This document shows, one piece after another, positions 1 through 10,096 of a stretch of DNA of 64,000 bases. Made by a program: the position numbers and the translations under genes. The stretch comes from DASUDX01 sp036275365 (GTDB lineage Bacteria; Pseudomonadota; Gammaproteobacteria; Nevskiales; Nevskiaceae), in NCBI GenBank assembly GCA_036275365.1, contig DASUDX010000047.1:1-64000 (forward strand). The letters are read 5' to 3'. Position 1 is the first letter of the stretch; each line of letters starts with the position of its first letter. A model generated the notes under the pieces. That model saw nothing but the letters and a program-made list of their open reading frames with translations. It searched no databases and was not told where the DNA came from.

Positions 1-1017
<1,017 letters not shown>

Positions 1018-1172
1018 AATACCAAATACTCAACTAGATCGCCCACAGCGCTTCCGCGCCGCAGGCCTTAAGAGTCCAACCCAGACCCACTTACTGCTTG
1101 GGTTCTGGTAACTCTCGTGACGCATGGCCTCAGCCACCATCACAGGAGCACCCACACAAATCACTTGCTCTT

Positions 1173-1184
1173 TTTCTTAAAGAT
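1173..1184 (-). promoter_or_regulatory. boxA-like antitermination site in the 16S leader
   Basis: Read on the minus strand this is ATCTTTAAGAAA, close to the TCTTTAA core of rRNA boxA sites that load the Nus antitermination complex. It lies about 155 nt upstream of the mature 16S 5' end. The GTGTGGGTGCTC-type sequence usually found just downstream in proteobacterial leaders follows it. The assignment rests on position and the short core match. Confidence 0.5.
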
Positions 1185-1237
1185 TCAGGATGTTAGCGCC
1201 AAACCAACCCAACACAGCGCCCGCATCGGGGAGGCGC

Positions 1238-1265
1238 ATTCTATAGACCCCACACAGAGAGTCAA
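1238..1265 (-). promoter_or_regulatory. rRNA operon promoter (P1 type)
   Basis: The minus strand has TTGACT (1260-1265), a 16-bp spacer and TAGAAT (1238-1243), followed by a GC-rich discriminator. That is the usual design of stringently controlled rRNA promoters. An A-tract near 1281-1286 sits where an UP element would be. Transcription should start near 1230. The promoter begins under 80 bp after the tldD stop codon on the same strand. Confidence 0.8.
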
Positions 1266-1337
1266 CGAAGCGCCTGCCGCTTTTTTATCCAATCTGGATA
1301 ACTCACTGACTGGGCAGCAGATTTGATCGGCTGGCGG

Positions 1338-2801
1338 CTAGCGCTGGGTGCCGCCGACGGTGAGGCCGTCCAGCCGCAGGGTGGGCTGGCCCACGCCCAC
1401 CGGCACGCTCTGGCCGTCCTTGCCGCAGATGCCGATGCCGCTGTCGAGCCGCAGATCGTTGCCGACCCGGCTGATCCGCTGCAGCGCCTCGGGACCGTTG
1501 CCGATCAGGGTGGCGCCCTTGACGGGCCGGGTCACCCGGCCGTCCTCGATCAGATAGGCCTCGGTGGCGGCGAACACGAAGTTGCCGCTGGTGATATCCA
1601 CCTGGCCGCCGCCGAAGCTGACCGCGTAGAGGCCGTTGCGCACCTCGCGCAGGATCTCTTCCGGGTGGTGCGGACCGGGCTGCATGTAGGTGTTGGTCAT
1701 GCGCGGCATCACCAGGCTCGAGAAGTTCTCGCGGCGGCCGTTGCCGGTCAGCGGCAGGCCCATCAGCCCGGCATTGAGGCGGTCCTGCAGATAGCCCCGC
1801 AGCACGCCGTTCTCGATCAGCGTGGTGCACTGGCCCGGCGTGCCCTCGTCATCGACGGAGAGGCTGCCGCGGCGATCCGGCAGGCTGCCGTCATCGACGA
1901 TCGTGCACAGCGGACTCGCCACCGGCTGGCCGATGCGGCCGCTGAAGGCCGAGCTGCCCTTGCGGTTGAAGTCGCCCTCCAGGCCATGGCCGACCGCCTC
2001 GTGCAGGAGGATGCCGGGCCAGCCCGAGCCAAGCACGACGGTGAACTGCCCGGCCGGCGCCGCCACTGCCTCGAGCGCCACCAGCGCCTGCCGCACCGCC
2101 TCGCGGGCATAGCCCTCCACCCGGCCCTCGGCCAGGAAATAGCCCAGGCCGGCGCGGGCACCACCGCCGCTGTGCGCGGTCTCGCGCCGGCCCTGCTGTT
2201 CGACGATGACGGTCACATCCAGCCGTACCAGCGGGCGCACATCGGCGGCGAGGTGGCCATCGGCGCGGGCCACCAGCACGATGTCCTCGGCACTGCTCAG
2301 CGACACCATCACCTGCTGCACGCGCGGATCGGCGGCCCGCGCCGCCGTATCGGCCCGGCGCATCAGCCCCAGCTTGTCCTCGGTGGGCAGGCTGCCCGGC
2401 GCATCGACCGGCGGGTAGAGCCGCTGCTGTGCCCGTGCCTGCAGCGGCTGCACGCTCTGGCGCGCGCCCTCGCGGACGATGGCCCGGGCGGTGCGGGCCG
2501 CCTCCTGCAGCGCCTCGCGACCGAGATCCTCGGCATAGGCCAGACCCTGCATCTCGCCGTGGATGGCGCGCACGCCCACGCCCTGCTCGACATGATGGGC
2601 GCCGCTCTTGACGATGCCCTCCTCCAGCGACCACTGCTCCACCCGCGAGCGCTGGAAGTAGAGGTCGCCATCGCTGACCCCGCGCTCGAGCAGGGTGTCC
2701 AGACCCTGCTGGAGATCGGGGAGGTCGAGCCCGAAGGGCGTGAGCAGCACCGCGCGGGCCTGGCTCAGGCAGTCGTCGGAGGGAGCGGTGGGAGCAGTCA
2801 T
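1338..2801 (-). CDS. tldD: Metalloprotease TldD
   Basis: TldD is the catalytic half of the TldD/TldE zinc protease, which in E. coli matures microcin B17 and degrades CcdA. The 487-aa product has the zinc-binding HEAVGH motif (HExxxH) near residue 264 and full family length (about 480). The ATG at 2801 was chosen because it overlaps the stop of the amidase upstream (ATGA) and gives an N-terminus of normal length; the frame is open about 68 codons further but that stretch is low-complexity. It is the last gene of maf-rng-yhdP-nit-tldD, a common gammaproteobacterial order. No tldE is visible in this window. Confidence 0.95.
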   Translation of the reverse strand: MTAPTAPSDDCLSQARAVLLTPFGLDLPDLQQGLDTLLERGVSDGDLYFQRSRVEQWSLEEGIVKSGAHHVEQGVGVRAIHGEMQGLAYAEDLGREALQEAARTARAIVREGARQSVQPLQARAQQRLYPPVDAPGSLPTEDKLGLMRRADTAARAADPRVQQVMVSLSSAEDIVLVARADGHLAADVRPLVRLDVTVIVEQQGRRETAHSGGGARAGLGYFLAEGRVEGYAREAVRQALVALEAVAAPAGQFTVVLGSGWPGILLHEAVGHGLEGDFNRKGSSAFSGRIGQPVASPLCTIVDDGSLPDRRGSLSVDDEGTPGQCTTLIENGVLRGYLQDRLNAGLMGLPLTGNGRRENFSSLVMPRMTNTYMQPGPHHPEEILREVRNGLYAVSFGGGQVDITSGNFVFAATEAYLIEDGRVTRPVKGATLIGNGPEALQRISRVGNDLRLDSGIGICGKDGQSVPVGVGQPTLRLDGLTVGGTQR

Positions 2802-3631
2802 CGCGGTAGCCGGTGATGGAGACGGACGGGCAGGCGCTCGCGCAAGGCGCGCTGGGCGGAAAGATCGATGGAGGCCAGCAGTGCCTGCGGCTGATCGCCG
2901 GCCTCGGCGAGCACCGTACCCCAGGCGTCGATGATCATCGACTGTCCGCCGGTGCGGCGTCCGCCCGGATGACCGCCACACTGGTTCGGCGCCACCATCC
3001 AGCACTGGTTTTCAATCGCCCGCGCCCGCAGCAACACCGCCCAGTGCGCCTGGGTGGTCCGCGCGGTGAACGCCGAGGGCAGGCAGAAGCCGGTGGCGCC
3101 GCCCTGCTCCAGGGCGGCGAACAGCTCGGCAAAGCGCAGGTCGTAGCACACCGCCAGACCCAGACCGGCGAAGGGCAGCGCCGCCACCAGCGGCTGCGGC
3201 GGGCCCGGTGCGATGCTCGCCGACTCGCGGTAGGACTCGCCCTCGGCCAGCTGGACATCGAACAGATGGATCTTGTCGTAGCGCGCCCGGCACTGGCCCT
3301 GCGGGTCGATCAGCAGGCAGGCCGCGCGCACCCGCTCGCCCTGGCTGGCCGGCGCGCGCAGCGGCAGGGTGCCCCCGACCACCCACAGCCGATGGCGGAC
3401 CGCAGCGGCGGCCAGCCAGCTCTGCAGGGGGCCCTCGCCCGGGGTCTCGGCGAGCGCCAGCTTGTCGCGCTCATGCCCGCCCATGAAGGCGAAGTTCTCG
3501 GGCAGCACCGCCAGCTGCGCGCCGCCGCGGGCGGCCTCGGCGAGCAGGGCCTCGGCCTGGGCCAGATTGGCCGCCGGGTCGTCGCCACTGTTCATCTGCA
3601 GCGCCGCCACCACCAGGGCATCGTCGGTCAT
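2798..3631 (-). CDS. Carbon-nitrogen hydrolase (nitrilase family, Nit1-like amidase)
   Basis: This 277-aa cytoplasmic enzyme belongs to the nitrilase superfamily. The Glu-Lys-Cys catalytic triad is visible: Glu in LPENFAF (near 43), Lys in YDKIHLF (near 119) and Cys in AVCYDLRF (near 159). The closest family by motif is the Nit1/YbeM branch, whose characterised members hydrolyse deaminated glutathione as a metabolite-repair step; that substrate is inferred, not shown. Its start overlaps the yhdP stop (ATGA) and its stop overlaps the tldD start. The same position between yhdP and tldD is conserved in many gammaproteobacteria. Confidence 0.9.
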   Translation of the reverse strand: MTDDALVVAALQMNSGDDPAANLAQAEALLAEAARGGAQLAVLPENFAFMGGHERDKLALAETPGEGPLQSWLAAAAVRHRLWVVGGTLPLRAPASQGERVRAACLLIDPQGQCRARYDKIHLFDVQLAEGESYRESASIAPGPPQPLVAALPFAGLGLAVCYDLRFAELFAALEQGGATGFCLPSAFTARTTQAHWAVLLRARAIENQCWMVAPNQCGGHPGGRRTGGQSMIIDAWGTVLAEAGDQPQALLASIDLSAQRALRERLPVRLHHRLPR

Positions 3632-6600
3632 GGGGTCGGTCCCTCAGGCGCTGGCAGCGGGGTGGCAGGGGGATCGGGGGGATCGTCGAGGCGCTGCACC
3701 TGCGGATCCTCCCAGGGACCGGTGACGCGGTAGCGAAGCCGCGCCGCCTGATCCAGCGGGGACTCCAGCACCTCCTGGGCGAGCAGGGCAATCAGCCCGG
3801 CGGCCGGACCGCCGAGCAGGATCGCGCCCAGCGTCACGCCCGAGGAGGTATCGGGCGTCACCGTGATCAGCTGATCGTAGTCGCGTTCGCGCAGGCCGAC
3901 CCGCCCGCGCAGGCTCATCCGCAGCGAGGGGCCGAGAATCTCGAGGCTGTCGGTGCGCGCCTGGCCGTCGGCGAGATCGAAGCGGCCCTGCAGCCGATCG
4001 AAGGCGAGGCCGCGCCCGACCACATCGCGGAAATCCATGATCAGCCGCCGCGGCAGCGCGGCGAAGTTGAGCAGACCCAGCACCCGCCCGGCACCCGGCT
4101 CGACCGCCTGCAGGCTGCCGTCCTCGGCTTCAAGCTCGATCGGCCCTTCGGCGGCGGACCAGCGCAGCCCCTCCTCGGCCGGCGACCAGCGCAGATCACC
4201 GCGGAAGTGGCTGTCGCGGGCCGAGATGTTGGCGGCAAAGCCGAGCCCGGCCATCACCTCGGCCAGCGCCGACCCCTGCAGATCGAAGGCCAGCGCCGCA
4301 CTGGAAGGACCGTCGCCGCGCTGCCAGCGGCCCTCCGCCTGCAGCCGCACCGCCCCTTCCGAGAGCCGCGCCCGGCTCAGCCGCTGGCCGCGCTCGATGC
4401 GCTCGCTGACGAGCTCGGCGAGGCCCAGCCGCGCCGCACCCAGCCGCAGATCCTCCACCCGCAGATCCAGCAGCGGCCACTGCGCGGGATCGCGCGGCGG
4501 GCCGGGCTCGGCCGGCAGCGGCCGTGGCGGGTTCGGCAGCGGCTCCAGATGCAGGCGCTGCAGACGGCCGAGCAGCTGGCTGCCGTCGTGCCGCAGCTGC
4601 CCGGCCGCGCCCGCCCCGTCGAGATCGAGCTGCCAGCCAGCACCCTCGGGGCGATAGCGCCCCTGCACCCCGCGCACCCGTCGCGCGCCCCAGATCAGCT
4701 CCTGAACCTGCAGATCCGCCGACTGCAGGCGCAGCGGGCTCGCCGCCGGCGATGCCGCGACCCGGCTGCCCGGTGCGGCGGGCAGCGGCGGCAGCAGCTG
4801 CTCCATCCAGCCACCGAGATCGAGCCGGCCCACCTGGCCGGCCACGGTCAGACCGCTGGCCGGCAGCGGCGGTCGCGCCTCCGGCGCCAGCGGGCCGAGC
4901 TGGATCTGGCCGGCGGCGAGGCGCCCGCCCTCCTCCAGCTGCAGGCGCAGCTCCAGCAGATCGGCATAGGCCAGTTCCAGCCCCAGCCGGCCGCCGCCCT
5001 GGGGCGCCAGCTGCAGGCGCAGGGCATCGGCGCGCTCGGCGGGCTTGTCGAGCGGCGCCGGCAGCTGCAGGGCGAGGCCTTCGAGCGTCGAGCGGATATC
5101 CACCAGCAGCGGCGGCGGACGGCCCAGATCCAGGGTCAGCTCCACCGGGGTGGCGCCGCTCAGTGCGCGGCGCAGCCAGCCCGGCAGATAGCGCCCGAGG
5201 CCCTGTCCGGCCGGCTCGGCGCGCAGCTGGGTGCGGGCGCGCAGCTGCACCGCGCCCTCCGCCAGGGGGATCAGATCCACCGTCAGCGGCTCGGCCAGCA
5301 AGCGGGCCTGAACGCCCTCGGCCCGCACCCCGCTGCCATCGAAGCGGATCGCGCCGCTGACTGCCTCCAGCGGCTCGCCGAGGGCGGGGAGGTCCAGCCG
5401 CGCCTCCTGCAGGCGCACCGTGCCGCTGGCCCGGGTCTGCTCGGTGTCGCGCAGCGGGACCTGCAGCTGCAGGTCAAGAGTGGTCGGCCCGCTCAGCGCC
5501 GTCTCGCGCAGCAGGCCGGCCAGCCGCCGCTCGGCCAGCGGCGTGCCGCGCAGCCAGCGGTAGTAGGCGCTGCCCTCGCCGGCCAGCTCGGCGTCGATGG
5601 CGAGGTCGGCGGCGCGGAAGTCCGCGATCTCCGCCTGCAGCCGGCGCAGGCCGATCTGGCCCAGCCGGCCCCGCGCGGCCTCGATGCGCAGCCCGTTGCC
5701 GCGAAACGCCAGCCGCGGTTCGAGATCCTCGATCGGCGGCCACTGCGGGTGGAAGCGCAGGCTCACCGCGTCCAGATCCAGATCGAGCGCGAAGCGGCCC
5801 TCACCGGCGAGAAAGGGGAACTGCCGCAGCGGGCCTTCGATGGTCAGCTGACCCTCACGCAGCCGCCCGCCCTGCAGGCCGCGCTCGAGCCAGCGGCGCA
5901 GACCCTGGCCCCAGTGCAGGGGCATCCAGGGCTTGAGGCGGGTCAGCGCATCGGTACGGAAGGCCGCGCGCAGACGGATCTCGGGCGAACGCGCCAGATC
6001 GTCGGGCACCTGCAGCTCGATCGAGGCCTGGCCGGGATTGTCCAGCCAGCGCCAGTCAAGCTGTGGACTCGACAGCCGCCAGCCGCCGGCCTCGCGCTGC
6101 CAGTCGATCTGGCCAGCGAGTGCCTCCACCGGCAGCGGCAGGCTGAACACCCGCGGATCACTGAGCGTGAGGGTGGACGGTGCCAGCACCAGCTGCCCGC
6201 CGCGCTCGGTGGCGGAGAGCGCCCCGCTGATGCCGTAGACGGCGAGCGGCGTGGCCACGCTGTGGTAGCCGAGCTCCTGCAGGCTGGCCTTGAGCGCATA
6301 GGACCAGGGCCGGCCGGCTGCCTCGCGCTGCAGCTGCGCCACCACGCCGCGCAGCTCGCCCTGCAGATGCCCCAGGCGCTGCCAGCGCGGATCGCGGGCC
6401 AGGCCCAGCCAGGGGGCCAGGGTGTCGAGATCGACCCGGTCCAGGGTCAGGCCGATCCGGGGGGCGTCGCGGCCACCCGCCAGCTGCAGACGGCCCTCGA
6501 GCAGGGACCGCCGCTGGCCCTCGCCTTCGCTGCTGAGATCGACCCGGGTCAGGCGCCAGCCGCCGGGCTGGGCCTCGGCACTCAGCGCCAGCGCTGGCCG

Positions 6601-7527
6601 CGGCAGCTGCAGCACGGTGCTGCGCTGCCCGCCCACCAGCGCCTCGGCCTGCAGCTGCAGGGCCGCCGACTGCCAGGCGCCGTCGCGCCACTGCGCCTGC
6701 AGCGTGCCGCCCAGCTGCTGGAAGCCGAGCTCGACGCCCTCGCGCAGCCCGGCGGTCCAGGCGGGCGGCAGCCCGCTGGCACCCGGCGCCGTCTCGACGC
6801 GCAGCTGCAACTCCCCCTGCAGACGGCTCGGCTCCGCCAGCGGGCCGCGGCTGCGGCTGTCGAGCTGCCAGCGGCCGCCCAGGCCCGGCGGTGGCTGCAG
6901 GCTGGCGGTGAGACGGTGGGCCTGGGCGCTCTCGCGATCGAGCCGGGCCTCGATCAGCTCCCAGTCCTGCCCCTCCTGCCCGCTCTGCTCGTCCGCATCG
7001 CCCTCGATGCGCAGCAGGCAGCGGCTGACCCGGACCCGGTCGAAGCGCTCCAGCTCGCGCAGCCATTCCTCCTGGCTGCGTGCCGGGGCGCCGCGGGTGT
7101 CCAGCCCGTCGAACACCAGGCGCCCCTCGCGCCAGCTCGCCTGCAACTGCAGTCCGACCAGCTCGAGCTCACCCGGCCGCCAGTCCCCGCGGATCAGCCG
7201 CAGCCAGGAAAAACCCAGCGCCAGCCGTTCCATGCGCAGGGCCGGATCGAGCGGCAGCGACTCCGCGCCCGCCTGCGGATACAGGCTGATGTCCTCGAGC
7301 AGCAGCCGCGGCGAGACACCGCGCCAGCCCAGATGCATGCCGCCGATCGCCACCTCGCGCCCGGCTTCCTGGCTGATGCGATCCGCCAGGCCCTCGCGCA
7401 GGCCGGGCAGGGCCAGCAAGAGCAGCTGGAACAGCGCGCTGAGGAAGGCACCGGTCAGCACCACGCCGGCGCCCAGCGTCACCAGCCGTGTCCACCAGCG
7501 ACGTCTTACCCGCTCCATCGACTGCAC
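3628..7527 (-). CDS. yhdP: YhdP family AsmA-like inner-membrane protein
   Basis: The product is 1,299 aa, the usual size of YhdP (about 1,270). There is one N-terminal membrane helix (about residues 13-38), then a very long periplasmic part made of beta-rich DUF3971 and AsmA C-terminal-like sequence, ending in a Pro-rich tail. In E. coli YhdP works with TamB and YdbH in moving phospholipids from the inner to the outer membrane. It is placed after rng and overlaps the amidase gene by ATGA. The 93-bp gap to rng is the only real spacer inside this operon. Confidence 0.93.
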   Translation of the reverse strand: MQSMERVRRRWWTRLVTLGAGVVLTGAFLSALFQLLLLALPGLREGLADRISQEAGREVAIGGMHLGWRGVSPRLLLEDISLYPQAGAESLPLDPALRMERLALGFSWLRLIRGDWRPGELELVGLQLQASWREGRLVFDGLDTRGAPARSQEEWLRELERFDRVRVSRCLLRIEGDADEQSGQEGQDWELIEARLDRESAQAHRLTASLQPPPGLGGRWQLDSRSRGPLAEPSRLQGELQLRVETAPGASGLPPAWTAGLREGVELGFQQLGGTLQAQWRDGAWQSAALQLQAEALVGGQRSTVLQLPRPALALSAEAQPGGWRLTRVDLSSEGEGQRRSLLEGRLQLAGGRDAPRIGLTLDRVDLDTLAPWLGLARDPRWQRLGHLQGELRGVVAQLQREAAGRPWSYALKASLQELGYHSVATPLAVYGISGALSATERGGQLVLAPSTLTLSDPRVFSLPLPVEALAGQIDWQREAGGWRLSSPQLDWRWLDNPGQASIELQVPDDLARSPEIRLRAAFRTDALTRLKPWMPLHWGQGLRRWLERGLQGGRLREGQLTIEGPLRQFPFLAGEGRFALDLDLDAVSLRFHPQWPPIEDLEPRLAFRGNGLRIEAARGRLGQIGLRRLQAEIADFRAADLAIDAELAGEGSAYYRWLRGTPLAERRLAGLLRETALSGPTTLDLQLQVPLRDTEQTRASGTVRLQEARLDLPALGEPLEAVSGAIRFDGSGVRAEGVQARLLAEPLTVDLIPLAEGAVQLRARTQLRAEPAGQGLGRYLPGWLRRALSGATPVELTLDLGRPPPLLVDIRSTLEGLALQLPAPLDKPAERADALRLQLAPQGGGRLGLELAYADLLELRLQLEEGGRLAAGQIQLGPLAPEARPPLPASGLTVAGQVGRLDLGGWMEQLLPPLPAAPGSRVAASPAASPLRLQSADLQVQELIWGARRVRGVQGRYRPEGAGWQLDLDGAGAAGQLRHDGSQLLGRLQRLHLEPLPNPPRPLPAEPGPPRDPAQWPLLDLRVEDLRLGAARLGLAELVSERIERGQRLSRARLSEGAVRLQAEGRWQRGDGPSSAALAFDLQGSALAEVMAGLGFAANISARDSHFRGDLRWSPAEEGLRWSAAEGPIELEAEDGSLQAVEPGAGRVLGLLNFAALPRRLIMDFRDVVGRGLAFDRLQGRFDLADGQARTDSLEILGPSLRMSLRGRVGLRERDYDQLITVTPDTSSGVTLGAILLGGPAAGLIALLAQEVLESPLDQAARLRYRVTGPWEDPQVQRLDDPPDPPATPLPAPEGPTP

Positions 7528-7620
7528 ATCATCCTGTGTTCGGCAGAGCGCCCAGTGTCGAGGGCAGCCAGGCGCCGGCCAAGCGGGGCAAACACACTCA
7601 TCGGCGGGTCGGGGGTCCGC

Positions 7621-9081
7621 TCAGAGCGGAACCACGTCGAAGTTTTCCGGGTGATAGCCGGACTCGACCTGCAGGCGCACCGGGCGGTTGAGCTGGGTCT
7701 CCAGCTCGGCGAGGCCCAGCGGCTGATCCTCCATCAGGCGCTCGATCACCTTGGGGGCGGCCAGCACCAGGAAGCTCCTGGCCTCAAACTGGCGCGCCGC
7801 GCGCTGCACCTCGCGCATCACCTCGTGGCAGACCGTCTCGACGGTCTTGACCGTACCGCGGCCCTCGCAGGTCGGACAGGGCTCGCAGAGGATGTGGCCG
7901 AGCGATTCGCGGGTGCGCTTGCGGGTCATCTCGACCAGCCCCAGCGGCGAGAACGGGAACACCTGGGTGCGCGCCGGGTCGCGCCGCAACTCCTTCTCCA
8001 GCACCCGCAGCACCTGCGCGCGATGGTCCTCGGACTTCATGTCGATGAAGTCGAGAATGATGATGCCGCCGAGATTGCGCAGCCGCAGCTGGCGGGCGAT
8101 GGCCTGGGCCGCCTCCAGGTTGGTCTTGAGGATGGTCTCGTCGAGATTGCGATGACCGGTGAAGGCGCCGGTGTTGACATCGATGGTGGTCATCGCCTCG
8201 GTCTGGTCGATCACCAGACTGCCGCCGGATTTCAGCTCCACCTTGCGTGCCAGCGCGCGGTTGATGTCGTCCTCCACGCCGTAGAGGTCGAAGATCGGCG
8301 CCGACCCGGTGTACTGCTCCACCCGGTCGGCGGCCTGCGGCAGGAACACCTGGGCGAACTGGCGCACCCGCTTGAACTCGGCCGCGCTGTCGATGCGCAC
8401 GCGCTCCACATCGGTGCCGAGCAGATCGCGCAGGATGCGCATCGACAGCGGCAGATCGCCGTGCACCAGGGTGCCCGGCGCGGCGGTGCGGGCCTGCTCG
8501 CTGACCGCCCCCCACAGGCGCAGCAGGAACTGCAGATCGGCCGCCAGCGCGGCTTCCTCGGCGCCATCGGCGGCGGTCCGGGCAATCACCCCGTAGCGCG
8601 GGCAGTGGGTCTGGGCGAGCTGGCTGACCACGCGCTTCAGGCGCTCGCGCTCGGCCTCGTCCTCCAGCCGGGCCGATACGCCGCAATGCGGCTCGAAGGG
8701 CAGCAGCACCAGATAGCGCGAGGGGATCGACAGCAGGGTGGTCAGCCGCGCGCCCTTGCTGCCCAGCGGGTCCTTGAGCACCTGCACCAGCACGTCCTGC
8801 CCCTCGCGCAGCAGCTGGTCCACCGAGGGCGTCGGGGTCTCGCCCTGGACCGGCCCGGGCACCATGTCGGCCACATGCAGGAAGGCGGTGCGCTCCAGAC
8901 CCGCCTCGACAAAGGCCGCCTGCATGCCGGGCAGCACCCGCTGGACGCGGCCCTTGTAGATGTTGCCGACCAGGCCGTAGCGGGAGCCGCGCTGGACATG
9001 CACCTCCTGGGCGGCCCCGCCCTCGACCAGGGCCACGCGGGTTTCCTGCGGCCCGATGTTGACCAGGATTTCCGTGCTCAC
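7621..9081 (-). CDS. rng: Ribonuclease G
   Basis: RNase G matures the 5' end of 16S rRNA and contributes to mRNA decay. The 486-aa product has the N-terminal S1-like RNA-binding region (about 35-120), the catalytic aspartates around ILDFIDM, and the Zn-link motif CEPCPTCEGRG near residue 405. It lacks the long scaffold tail of RNase E, as expected for RNase G. The start is GTG at 9081, overlapping the maf stop (GTGA). Confidence 0.96.
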   Translation of the reverse strand: MSTEILVNIGPQETRVALVEGGAAQEVHVQRGSRYGLVGNIYKGRVQRVLPGMQAAFVEAGLERTAFLHVADMVPGPVQGETPTPSVDQLLREGQDVLVQVLKDPLGSKGARLTTLLSIPSRYLVLLPFEPHCGVSARLEDEAERERLKRVVSQLAQTHCPRYGVIARTAADGAEEAALAADLQFLLRLWGAVSEQARTAAPGTLVHGDLPLSMRILRDLLGTDVERVRIDSAAEFKRVRQFAQVFLPQAADRVEQYTGSAPIFDLYGVEDDINRALARKVELKSGGSLVIDQTEAMTTIDVNTGAFTGHRNLDETILKTNLEAAQAIARQLRLRNLGGIIILDFIDMKSEDHRAQVLRVLEKELRRDPARTQVFPFSPLGLVEMTRKRTRESLGHILCEPCPTCEGRGTVKTVETVCHEVMREVQRAARQFEARSFLVLAAPKVIERLMEDQPLGLAELETQLNRPVRLQVESGYHPENFDVVPL

Positions 9082-9656
9082 CCGTCGGCCTCCGGCCGCG
9101 GCTGGATGCCGGCCGCGGTGAGCAGCTCGACGGTTTCCACCAGCGGCAGTCCGATCACCCCGGTGTAGCTGCCGCAGACCCGCCGCACCCAGGCCGCCGC
9201 CCGGCCCTGGATCGCATAGGCGCCGGCCTTGTCGAGCGGCTCGCCGCTGGCGCAGTAGGCGCGCACCGCCGCCGGCTCGAGCACGGCGAACTCGATCTCG
9301 GTGCAGGTCTGCGCCTGCCAGAGCCGCTCGCCCGCCACCAGGGCCAGCGCCGAGATCACCTGGTGCCGGCGTCCGGAGAGCGCCATCAGCATGTCGAAGG
9401 CGGCCTCGGCATCGGCCGGCTTGCCGAGGATGCGGCCCTCCAGCACCACATCGGTGTCCGCGCCCAGCACCACCCGGCCCTCGGCGGCCAGCGCGCGGGC
9501 CTTGGCCAGGGCGATGCGGGCGGCGTAGGCCGGCGCGGTTTCGCCGGCTGCCGGCTGCTCGGGCAGGTCCGCCGGCAGGGCCTGGAAGCGATAGCCCAGC
9601 TCGCGCAGGAAGGCGACGCGCCGCGGCGAGCGCGACGCGAGAATGAAATCAGTCAT
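9078..9656 (-). CDS. maf: Maf family nucleoside triphosphate pyrophosphatase
   Basis: Maf proteins hydrolyse dTTP, UTP or modified pyrimidine nucleotides to monophosphates. This 192-aa protein has the N-terminal ASRSPRR phosphate-binding signature and the GADTDVV stretch containing the catalytic Asp. It is the YhdE type by neighbourhood (next to rng). The ATG at 9656 places the signature five residues in; an upstream in-frame extension of 18 codons is unlikely. It is the first gene of the maf-rng-yhdP-nit-tldD operon and is divergent from the rhodanese gene. Confidence 0.93.
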   Translation of the reverse strand: MTDFILASRSPRRVAFLRELGYRFQALPADLPEQPAAGETAPAYAARIALAKARALAAEGRVVLGADTDVVLEGRILGKPADAEAAFDMLMALSGRRHQVISALALVAGERLWQAQTCTEIEFAVLEPAAVRAYCASGEPLDKAGAYAIQGRAAAWVRRVCGSYTGVIGLPLVETVELLTAAGIQPRPEADG

Positions 9657-9711
9657 GTCCGCATGGTAGGGATTCCCCGCCGGCGCGTGCAGGACGGTGC
9701 GCACTGGCATT

Positions 9712-9728
9712 TACCAAACCAGTCGGTA
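9712..9728. promoter_or_regulatory. Imperfect palindrome in the maf/rhodanese divergent spacer, possible TetR-type operator
   Basis: The plus strand reads TACCAAACCAGTCGGTA. The ends TACC/GGTA are complementary and the core resembles the ACCnnnnGGT-type operators bound by many TetR-family repressors. A weak -10 candidate TACACT (9726-9731) overlaps its right end. No TetR gene is present in the window, so this is only a suggestion. Confidence 0.25.
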
Positions 9729-9748
9729 CACTAATTCGGACCACCGCC

Positions 9749-10060
9749 ATGCAAACCCTCACCCCCTTCGAATTCCAGGCGCGCCTGCGCGCCGGCGACC
9801 AGCTGCTGGATGTGCGCGAGGCCGAGGAACTGGCCCTGGCCGCCCTGCCCGGCGCCCTGCACATTCCGCTGCGGCAGCTGCCGCAGCGCGTGGGCGAGTT
9901 AAACCCGCAGCGGCCGATCGCCGTCCTATGCCATCACGGCATCCGCAGCGAGCACGCAGCCGCCTGGCTGGAACAGGCAGGCTTCAGCTCGGTGAGCCAT
10001 CTGGGAGGCGGGATCGAGGCCTGGTCGCTGCTGCTCGATCCGACCGTGCCGCGTTACTGA
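9749..10060 (+). CDS. Rhodanese-like sulfurtransferase
   Basis: This 103-aa single-domain rhodanese fits the GlpE/PspE size class. Such proteins transfer sulfane sulfur through a persulfide on a catalytic cysteine. The active-site loop is CHHGIRS near residues 74-80, giving the CxxGxRS pattern; LLDVREAEE near residue 20 is the usual rhodanese entry motif. There is no signal peptide, so it should be cytoplasmic. It lies 36 bp upstream of tolC and probably shares its transcript. Acceptor and pathway cannot be told from sequence. Confidence 0.9.
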   Translation: MQTLTPFEFQARLRAGDQLLDVREAEELALAALPGALHIPLRQLPQRVGELNPQRPIAVLCHHGIRSEHAAAWLEQAGFSSVSHLGGGIEAWSLLLDPTVPRY

Positions 10061-10096
10061 CACCATTGCTGACATCGTCTGAAACAGGGGACATCC

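Larger units (their letters stand above)
1018..1337 (-). other. Spacer between tldD and 16S rRNA: rRNA leader and promoter region
   Basis: This 320-bp stretch has no credible gene. It holds the rRNA promoter near 1238-1265, the untranslated leader with the boxA-like site near 1173-1184, and a short palindrome ATCCA-atc-TGGAT at 1287-1299 upstream of the promoter. I see no T-rich terminator for the tldD operon on the minus strand, so tldD transcripts may run into the rRNA promoter region. Confidence 0.6.

Noticed and set aside
1270..1290. GC stretch followed by a T-run on the plus strand, terminator-like
   Set aside because: No plus-strand transcript ends here, and the hairpin is only 3 bp. 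The same A/T-tract fits an UP element of the rRNA promoter on the minus strand.
1323..2816. Long plus-strand frame over tldD
   Set aside because: TldD with its HExxxH motif occupies the minus strand; the antisense protein has no recognisable feature.
4207..9168. A 1,653-codon open frame antisense to yhdP, rng and maf
   Set aside because: It is a mirror of GC-rich codon use: low-complexity Gln/Arg/Ala/Leu protein, no domain, and it spans three well-supported genes on the other strand.
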